Source: Leucosporidium creatinivorum (taxonomy: Eukaryota; Basidiomycota; Microbotryomycetes; Leucosporidiales; Leucosporidiaceae). From it: a DNA stretch of 64,000 bases. Below the pieces are notes generated by a model. That model was not told the origin of the DNA. It worked only from the letters and a program-made list of their open reading frames with translations, and did not search any database. The stretch covers positions 174,458-238,457 of the forward strand of contig BCKL01000002.1 of NCBI GenBank assembly GCA_001600635.1. The letters are read 5' to 3'. Below, one piece after another: positions 56,615 to 64,000 of this stretch. The position numbers and the translations under genes are program-made. Each line of letters starts with the position of its first letter. The first letter of the stretch is position 1.

Positions 56615-58456
56615 CTATATACGCTGCACAGCCCGCTTCCCTTCCCTCGCCGCCCGCCGCGCCGCCCTCTTCTCGCGCCTCTCCTGCTTCTCGAGCTTCG
56701 CCCTCTTCCTCGGCCCCTGCTCCTCCTCGTCCACACGACCCGATAATACAGCGCCAGCCTCCATGCCTCGCCCTAAGCCAAGTCCCAGCAGCTCCGCCTC
56801 AGGCTGCGAATCCGCGATCCACTTGCAGTCCTCCTCCTCGGCGTCGGCGTTGCAGAAGACGGAAGTGGCAGGCGAGGAAGGCGGCAGGGAGGAGTAAGCG
56901 GTAGCGGGTGTAGAGGACGGGGCAAAGAAGTCGGAGTAGGGAGGTGGGGAGCTTGATGAAGTCGTGCTGAAGGAGAGCTGGGCGGAGGGCGCTCGGGCGA
57001 CGCGCTGAGGGCTGGGAAAGGCGAGGGAGAAGGAGGGATGGCGGGGGGGAGGCGGGGAGTTCGGGGAGAGGGAAATAGTGCGAGCTGTCGGGAGAGCTGG
57101 AGGTAAGGTGGCGAAGAGGTTGTAGGCCTTGGGTCCACCCGAGGGGAGGGATGGCCGGCGCTTCTTGCTGTCGAGCAGCTCGAGGCCGCTGAGCTTGGTG
57201 TCGAGCTTGAGCCGTTTGACAAAATCGTCGCAGTTGGCGAGGACTGTGAGTGCAAAGGTCAGCCGAGCGCGAGGAGAAGGAGTGAGCTGAAGCAGGACCG
57301 TACCGTGGTAGTCGAAAACCTCATCCCACTCTTGACCGACCTCTTCGCGATTCACAAAGACGGCAATGCCTCCGTTCTCCCTCGCCTCATGAGCGAACTG
57401 CTTAACCAGCGTCTTGAACCCTGGGATCTTGAGCGAGGTGCCGGCGACGAGGAGGAAAGTCGGCGCCGAAGAGAGGTCGTGGTAGACGATGTCGGCGATG
57501 GTTTCCGAGGCGGGAGATTGCTCGTCGTAGAGGAGAAGGGCTGGACGGAGGTAGGAGCGTATCGGAGTGGTCCTCTTGAAGCGACGAGCTCGGTCGGCGG
57601 CTGCGAAGGAGGGGGTCGGCGAAGGCCGAGAGCGGAGCGACGCGATGAAGACTCACCCAGCTCCAAACAGGCAGGACAATCCAACGTCTCTCCTCTAGCA
57701 AACGCCTTGCCGTGCTTCGAGCGCCATTTGCCGACCCAAGCGCACGCCGAGCACCGAACTCGCCAACAGCTGCCGTGAAGCTGCACGCAATCGCCTTTCC
57801 ACTCCTCATCGGCGCTGTCCTGATCCACCGCTTTACTCTTTCCCTTCCTATCGCTCCTCTCCGGCGTCAACCCCGGCAGCTCGACGTATTTCAAGCCGGC
57901 GACCCCCTCCAACCCATCGATATTCTGCGTGTACACCCTCGCGAGCTTGCCCATCTTCTTCAGACGCTTCAGAAGAGCATGCGTGGCGGTGACCTTATCT
58001 CCCTGCTCCTTCTTCCGCCGAGCAATGTCGTCTGCTTGCGCTTTGAGCGAGGAAACGAAGCGCCAGTGCGCCGAGCGGGACGTTGGAGAGGTGTAGACGG
58101 AGGAGGAGAAGAGGGCGCGAGATTGCTGAGGTGATAGACGCTTGGAAGGGGTCGCGGGAGCTGTAGGGGTGCAGGTGGAGCTGGACGAAGAGGCGCGTCG
58201 AGAGGATCCTGACGCGTAGAGCCCTTCGCCTTTTGAGCGGAAGTCCTGTGCAGGGCGTTAGCGTCAGCGATATAGAAGCTACCAGTGAGTGGGATCGAGC
58301 GCGCACCTGTACGCCGGCAGCAGTCGAAACCCCGGCCCCGAGCAACGCGACGACGCTGTGAGCCTCGTGCAGCATCACAGCGATGTGTGAAAGCGCTACA
58401 GCGACCTCCTCCGTCTCCAAGAATTCTGGTAGTGTTGGATCATATCGTACGAGCAT
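56615..58456 (-). CDS. Sir2-family NAD-dependent deacetylase (Hst3/Hst4-like)
   Basis: This is a NAD-dependent protein deacetylase, probably nuclear. From the ATG at 58456 the sequence opens MLVRYDPTLPEFLETEEVAV. The NAD site is VVALLGAGVSTAAGVQ/DFRSKGEGLY (split by an intron), then VYTQNIDGLEG. The catalytic His is in CVQLHGSCW, the zinc Cys are in VRCSACAWVGKW and DCPACLELG, and TFLLVAGTSLKIPGFKTLV and IAVFVNREEVG follow. The arrangement with FKTLVKQF resembles the Hst3/Hst4 branch that removes H3K56 acetylation. The C-terminal 230 residues are Ser/Pro-rich and end in a very basic helix (KLEKQERREKRAARRAAREG). A longer start, ATG 58576, would overlap the last 17 nt of ATM1 in another frame. 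The stop is at 56615. Confidence 0.9.
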
Positions 58457-58559
58457 CCTCGACGTGTCGGCGTGAGAAGCGAGGTGAGCGTCGAAGTCCA
58501 AGCTCGAAAGTCGGTCCGCGCCGCTCGCGTCGAAGGTGAGCAGCCTAATCAGAGTGCTT

Positions 58560-61530
58560 CTATTCCAGCGCGGCATTCTGCTGGTCCCACATGCCCCTGT
58601 ATATCCCACCTTTGGCTAACAGCTCTCCGTGTGTACCCTGCTCCGCTACATAGCCGTCCTTGAGGACGATGATCACGTCGGCGTCGGCGACCGTCTTGAG
58701 CCTGTTCGAGATGAGGATCAGCGCTTGGTCGACATAGAGGGCAAGGGATCGTACCGATGAGCGACAAAGATGCTAGTCCGAGCCTTGGAAAGGAGCGTAG
58801 AGTTGATGTTGCGCATCAAATCCGCCTCGGTCGTCGAGTCGAGGGCCGAGGTCTGCGCAATTGAGAGGGTCAGCTCGGCCTAACCAACGCCTGAATAGCC
58901 AACTCACCGCCTCATCGAAAAACAGAATCTTAGGATCCTTCAGCAAGACCCTAGCAACTGCCATCCGCTGCTTCTCACCCCCCGAGATCATCGCTCCCCT
59001 CTCCCCGACCTTCGTCGCCCACTTCTCCGGCAGCCCCTCAATCATATTGACCACCTCCGCCAGCCTAGCCGCCTCCCTCACCTCCTCGTCACTCGCATCC
59101 AACCTGCCATACCTGATGTTGTGCATCACATCCGAGTGAAACAACGGCGTATCCTGCGGCACCACTCCAATCGCTTTCCTCAGACTCTCCAACTGCACCT
59201 CCTTCAAATCCTGTCCATCGATAGTAATGGATCCGCTACTCGGTTCGTAGAACCGGAATAAGAGGCGGAAGACGGTCGATTTGCCGCAGCCTGAGGGACC
59301 GACGATGGCGACCTTCTTGCCGGCGGGGATGGTGAAGGAGACGTTGCGGAAGATGGGACGGTCGGGACGGTAGCCGAAGGAGACGTTGGAGAAGCGGATT
59401 TCGCCGCCCTTGGGTAGGGAGAGGGGAGCGGCGGTGGGGGAGTCCTGTGAAGCGAGAGAGGTCAGCTCGGCGAAGGCGAACGCGAGGGTGAGAGCAGACC
59501 TACCTTGATGGTCAGGCCGACGGACTGCAAGTTAAAGAGGGCGTCCATATCGATGAGGGATTGACGGAGCTCGCGGTAGACGGTTCCTGCGTTGCCGAAA
59601 CATATAAGCTTGGGTTCGAGCGCGCCGAGCAGCGAGACGAACCGAGGAAGTTGAGAGGCAGAGAGAGCTGAAAGACGAGCTGGTTGATCATGACGAGGTC
59701 ACCGACAGTCATGGTGCCTGCGAGCGTGCTTTTGTTAGTATTTGTCCCTCCTCATGGCCGAGAGAAACTCACCGTCGACGATTCCTCTGCAAGCGAGATA
59801 CATCATCGCCGTCAATGCCGACGAGAAGATGGCGTTCTGTCCAATGTTGAGCGCCGCGAGCGACGTCGAGATCTTGACCGAAGCCTTCGTGTAGTCCTTC
59901 ATGGCCTTGTCGTACTGAGCGACCTCGAACTTCTCGTTGTTGAAGTACTGCGAGGGGCGAAGGATGGGCGAAGAGCATGTGACACGCGAGGCAAGAGACA
60001 CACCTTGACAGCGTCGTAGTTGATGAGCGAGTCGACCGACATGGTAGCAGCTCGGTTGTCAGCGGCGTTGGCCTGCTTGCGGAACTTGGTCCTGCGAAGC
60101 GGTGAGGGTCAGCTGTCGAGAAGAGATACAGAGAGTCGGCAAGCGCACCTCCAGGCGGTAGTTTTGATGGTGAACCAAGAGTAGGCGCCCATGGTCGCAA
60201 GGGTCACCGCAGCGAAGTCCCAGCCGAACTTGTAACTCTGCGAAAGGGACCGAGGTAAGCTTGGACTCGGTTGCGAGGCAGGAGACGCCACGTACCAGGA
60301 TACCGCAGACCATGGTGATCTCGAGAGCAGTCGGCACGACGTGAAAGACGATGGAGCTCAGCAGGAAGGAGATACCTCTGCAGAGCCGAAGGGTCAGCTC
60401 TCGCCGAGATCCGCAAAGCCCGTTCAAACTCACTTGGTACCTCGGTCGATAGCCCTGGTGAGTCCTCCAGTCTGCCTTGTCAGGTGGAAGCCGACATCGA
60501 GGTTCAACAGATGAGTGAAGACCCCTCGGGCGACTCGGCGAATCGCTCCTTGGGCGACGTTGGCGAAGACGGCGTTCCGTAGCTCCGAGAAGACTCCAGC
60601 TCCAACGCGGGCAAGTCCGTCTATCGAGTAGGAGTGTCAGCTGGGCTCGACCGAGTAAGGAGAGGTGGGGAACCCACAGCCGAGGATGACAGTTCCGCCG
60701 ATGGCGAGCACTCCATTGGCGGTGGTAGGATCAATGATTGCGTTGAACGAGTCGATGATGTCCTTGAAGAAGAAGGGGACTTGTACGTTGAGAAGCTGTA
60801 GATCGGAGCAAGCTCGTTAGCACGCAAGCCGAAGATCAAGAGCGTGCGAACGCACCTTGCCGCCGATGAGGAGCCCGACCGCCAACAGCACCCGAGTCTT
60901 CGTACCCCAATCATTCTTCGGCCAGACGTTCGGTAGCAGCGTCTTGATAATCTCCCAATCTTTCCTGCCTTGCTCCTTCTCCGAAACCTGGGAGACCTTG
61001 GAGACGTCGTGCCCCGCCGACGAGCTGTTATGGCTCTCCTCCTTCTGATGGCCCTCCGGGCCCGAATGCTGTTGTGTAGCTTTTGATGCTGCTTCTTCTC
61101 GCCGCTGTGCTTCCTCTGGTCTTGTTGCTGCTGATGGACGAGCGGAGGGCGGTGGGGGACCGGAGGGGTCGAAGACGCGATTGGCGTGGTAGCGGACGCT
61201 GGTGATGATGGGAGAAATGCGCGAATGAGATGCAGCAGAGCGGAGGAGTGTTGTAGGTGATGACCGAGTCGATAGCAGTCTTGAGGTGCTGCACGCCGAG
61301 CAGGACGAGGGGCGAGCCTGGGAAGCCCGAGATGGGGTCAGTTCAGCCGCGCAATTGTACGAGAGGGTGGGGGGCAGCAGCTAGACGCCGCAGATGTGTT
61401 CTGCTACAGGTCCTGCTGCCTCTCGCCCTCTGGAAGCGACCGAACTCACCCTTGCGCCGCTGCTGGTCGCCGACGCGGTCGCCTGACGCAGTGTCCGGAC
61501 CGCTGAAGCTCCTACACGCTGAGCAGACAT
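58560..61530 (-). CDS. ATM1: Mitochondrial ABC transporter ATM1 (iron-sulfur export)
   Basis: This inner-membrane half-transporter exports a sulfur/glutathione compound needed for cytosolic Fe-S assembly. The presequence-like start is [20 protein letters not shown]. Membrane helices follow ([68 protein letters not shown]). Family-specific signatures include [17 protein letters not shown] and [20 protein letters not shown]. In the ATPase, Walker A is GPSGCGKST, the signature is [13 protein letters not shown], Walker B is ILFFDEA/TSALDST (split by an intron) and the H-loop is SIFVAHRLKTV. It ends [13 protein letters not shown]. At least ten introns. It lies 138 bp from the divergent HDAC gene and is head-to-tail with the Sir2 gene. 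Confidence 0.96.
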
Positions 61531-61668
61531 GTGTGCTGCTGCTATACACTTCCAAGTAGACTACAGAACGAGGAACGAAGAGTCGGGACGAAGCGAGCGA
61601 AGAGAACGGAGTCCAAGAAGCGAAGCGAGCGAGCGCCGTCAGTTCTCTACCCGCTGCAATAGGCTGCA
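61531..61668. promoter_or_regulatory. 138-bp bidirectional promoter, ATM1 / histone deacetylase
   Basis: The two ATGs are only 138 bp apart in opposite directions. CTACAG occurs near 61560. No TATA box is evident. Both genes must share this DNA. Confidence 0.55.
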
Positions 61669-63396
61669 ATGTCGCCTCCGACACTTCGAGTCGCCTACAT
61701 ACATTCGGACGAGCTCGTAGAAGCTGCCAACGCTCTGCCAGCAAATGTAGGACGTCACCGGCTCGCGCACGAGCTCGTTCGAGCTCACGGACTGCTCGAG
61801 CTGCCAGAGGAAGCAGCGGAAGGCGACGAAGCCGAGCTGGAGGGAGGGGCGCGGGCTCACGTGGTAGAGCCGATATCCGCGAGCAGGGAGCAGCTCATCA
61901 AGTTTCACGACGAGCGTTTCGTCGGTGAGTTGAGCCGCGCTGGAGGCTTCCTCGCTTCTGAGCTGACGATTAGCGCCCTACAGATACCCTCCTCGGTCTT
62001 AATACAGCTCCCTCCGACTCTGAGTCCGACTCGGACTCCAACTCCGAATCCACTACATCCGTCAAGACAGCGCCAGCCTCGTTTCGCCTCGTCTCGGCGG
62101 AGGATCGGCCGACAAAGCGACGAAAGGTGGATCACATGGGCCTCGAAGACGACTGTCCAATGTTCTCGGAGCTATCCGAGTATGTGCAGCTTGTCGCTGG
62201 CGCATCGATACAGGCAGCGAGGGAGTTGCGGGATGGGAAAGCCGACGTCGCGATCGCTTGGACGGGTGGGCGGTGAGTAGGCAGCTTATCGACGGCTCAG
62301 AGACGTATGCTGACAGGCTCCGAGTTACTACTAGACATCACGGCAAGCGCGGAGAAGCAGCAGGCTTCTGCTACGTCCAAGACGTCGTCCTCGCCATCCT
62401 CGAGCTTCGCCTTCCGCCGAGACGTCCTCGTCCACCTTCCCGCACCTCATCTCCCTCTCCACCTCAGTTGCCCTCCTCACCCGTACCATCTCCTCCGCCG
62501 CTGCAAACCCCTCCTCCCATCCGCCGAGTCCTCTACCTCGACATCGACCTGCACCACGGCGATGGCGTCGAGTCGGCATTCTACACCTCGCCCCACACCC
62601 TCACTCTCTCGCTCCATCTCCACGCTCCGCTCTTCTACCCTTCCACCGGCTCCCTCTCTTCCACCGGCCCCACCCCACCAAAAGGCTCCTCAAAGCCCTC
62701 GCCCGCCGCTCACCACGCCCTCAACCTCGCCCTTCACCCCGGCCTCTCCTCACCCACCCTCCTACGGCTCTTCGAAAGCTGCATTCAACCCATCTATGAG
62801 ATCTATCAGCCCGACGCAATAGTCCTACAGTGCGGTTGCGATGGTCTGGCGGGCGATCCTTGCAAGGAGTGGAATCTGGATTTGGAGGGGATGGGGGAGG
62901 TGGTCAGGAGAGTTGTACATGGGTGGGGGGAGAGGACGTTACTCCTTGGTGGTGGGGGGTATGATAACGCTAATGCGGCGAGGTGTTGGACTTATTTGAC
63001 GAGCGTGGCGGTGAGTTCGGCCTTGGATCTCGCTGCTCGGTCGGAGATGCTGTGCTCCTCCGACGTTCTCTGAGCCGTGGAAATGACGCCTCTTCGCACT
63101 TGCAGCTCAATCGACCACTCCCACTCGACACTCCAACCCCTCTCTCCCTCGAGCCAGACGACTACGCCCTCTTCGCCCCCTCGTTCACCCTCGACGTTCC
63201 CGCTGGTCACAAGCCCGACCTCAACACTGAAGCCAAGCTGGTCGAGGTCGAGCAAGCGTTCAAGAGGTATGCTGAAGCGTTGAATGAGAAGTATGGGCAG
63301 AGGAAGGGGTTGGAGGAGAGGGGGGCCGAGCCGAGTCGACCTGGAAGCTGGGAGACGAAGGGCGACGTGGGGTCGCGTAGCGGGTGCTCCATTTAG
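61669..63396 (+). CDS. Class I histone deacetylase (Hos1/HDAC8-like) with inserts
   Basis: This is a zinc-dependent lysine deacetylase. The start MSPPTLRVAYIHSDELVEAA leads to RHRLAHELVRAHGL and LIKFHDERFV. An acidic Ser/Asp insert with a nuclear-signal-like PTKRRKV follows. Then CPMFSELSEYVQLVAGASIQ and VAIAWTGGRHHGKRGEAAGF hold the catalytic His pair, with CYVQDVVLAILEL after it. A Pro/Ser-rich insert of about 45 residues precedes VLYLDIDLHHGDGVESAF (zinc Asp and His). LQCGCDGLAGDP gives the second zinc Asp and LLLGGGGYD the catalytic Tyr. All catalytic residues are present. The two inserts interrupt the fold at positions where yeast and human enzymes have short loops. Four introns. The stop is TAG at 63394-63396. 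Confidence 0.92.
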
Positions 63397-63622
63397 GTGC
63401 TCGTCTAGCATTGTAAGTTAATACAATAGCCTGCTCTACCTGATTGCTGCCTCTGCGGCGCGGAACGCCCCTCGCTCAGTCATCGCCTCGGCCGCCATCT
63501 CCGACGCTCGGCGAACGCGAGGACGTTCGTCTCTGGGCTATTCTGGGGGGGCAGGAGTCCGTCCGCGGTGCTGCTTCCGTAGCTCGTCTCTCTTCTTTCA
63601 CCTTGCGCGCTCGAACAGCTCG
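63397..63622. other. Intergenic region
   Basis: This 226-bp stretch is the HDAC 3' flank and the upstream region of the gene at the right edge. Confidence 0.45.
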
Positions 63623-64000
63623 ATGTCGTGTGCCCGCCCACCTGCACTCGAAGAGTCTCCGAAGTCGGTCGCCCAGCAGCTTCGTAAAATCGCTGGCGCG
63701 CACGATGAGCTACATCGCAACCTCATGTCGAGATACGACGACACTGAAGAGGCCCATCACGACCTAGCCAACAATCTCCACGACATGCATGGCTCTCGAG
63801 GTCATCCAAATCCTCTGCTCCGTCTCAAAGGACCTCACGAGGAGGCCCGAGACAAGGTGAGCAAAATGCCCTTGAATGCGATTAAAAAGAGGGTAAACGG
63901 CTACGAAGATTGGTACTCCGTAAGTCCCTTGCCTTCGCTTGTCAGCGACTCCGCCGCCCAGCTGAACTCGGCGCTTCCGAATCCCCCCCCCCCCCCCCCC
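63623..64000 (+). CDS. Unknown protein, 5' end only (partial at right edge)
   Basis: The ATG at 63623 opens a 99-codon frame: MSCARPPALEESPKSVAQQL, RKIAGAHDELHRNLMSRYDD, TEEAHHDLANNLHDMHGSRG and so on to RVNGYEDWYS. It ends exactly at a GTAAGT donor at 63920. A CAGCTGAAC branch-like site follows in the intron, and the acceptor is beyond the window. The segment is helical and charged, with regular hydrophobic spacing that suggests a coiled coil. An internal GTGAGC after RDK could be an alternative donor. I do not recognise the protein. Confidence 0.55.
   Translation, partial: MSCARPPALEESPKSVAQQLRKIAGAHDELHRNLMSRYDDTEEAHHDLANNLHDMHGSRGHPNPLLRLKGPHEEARDKVSKMPLNAIKKRVNGYEDWYSVSPLPSLVSDSAAQLNSALPNPPPPPP
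63983..64000. repeat. Poly-C run at the window end
   Basis: Eighteen C in a row close the window, inside the presumed first intron of the last gene. The run may continue beyond the edge. Confidence 0.9.

Noticed and set aside
1-64000. CRISPR arrays, rRNA genes, long terminal repeats, DNA transposons or retroelement coding regions
   Set aside because: Looked for and not seen. Repeats found are short low-complexity tracts inside genes.

Overview
This window is nuclear DNA of a GC-rich, intron-dense basidiomycete. It looks most like a red-yeast relative in the Pucciniomycotina (Microbotryomycetes/Sporidiobolales type). The evidence is dense C/G-ending codons, many short introns with GTGAGT-type donors, a GCTGAC branch site shortly before a CAG/TAG acceptor, and compact genes on both strands. 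The assignment to that group is inference from gene architecture, not a database match. About two dozen genes can be supported. Exon coordinates are read by eye from frame, splice sites and known motifs, so spans are CDS spans including introns.

Left part (1-25 kb): a divergent nitrate-assimilation pair (nitrite reductase leaving the left edge, nitrate reductase rightward) with a GATA-rich shared promoter. It is followed by ataxin-3-like deubiquitinase and the mRNA 3'-end endonuclease CPSF73/Ysh1 (both minus), N-terminal acetyltransferase NAA50 and a cytochrome P450 (both plus). Next comes a large two-exon minus-strand gene of about 970 residues that I cannot assign. An untidy 2 kb stretch separates it from a PHD-finger protein whose C-terminal half resembles the chromatin-binding region of meiotic Hop1. 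That gene shares a 111-bp promoter with proteasome subunit beta-4 (Pre1). A short 5' relic resembling beta-4, with the same intron position, lies 8 kb away at 16.14 kb.

Middle (25-45 kb): a tandem pair of secreted PA-domain subtilases, mitochondrial peptidase OMA1, a nuclear thiol peroxidase (Dot5/BCP type), a possible small unknown gene, and the nearly intron-free purine enzyme FGAM synthase (Ade6).

Right part (45-64 kb): autophagy regulator ATG13; a dithiol glutaredoxin whose CPYC active site is split by an apparent 13-nt microexon and a GC-AG intron; a small coiled-coil protein; exportin CSE1; a Sir2-family deacetylase (Hst3/4-like); mitochondrial ABC exporter ATM1; a class I histone deacetylase with large inserts; and the first exon of a gene that runs off the right edge, where the window ends in a run of 18 C.

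Apart from nitrate assimilation and the subtilase duplication, neighbours are unrelated housekeeping genes. I saw no tRNA, rRNA, CRISPR array or intact transposon. The most interesting points are the unassigned gene at 16.8-19.7 kb, the beta-4 relic, the glutaredoxin microexon and the Hop1-like PHD protein without a visible HORMA domain.
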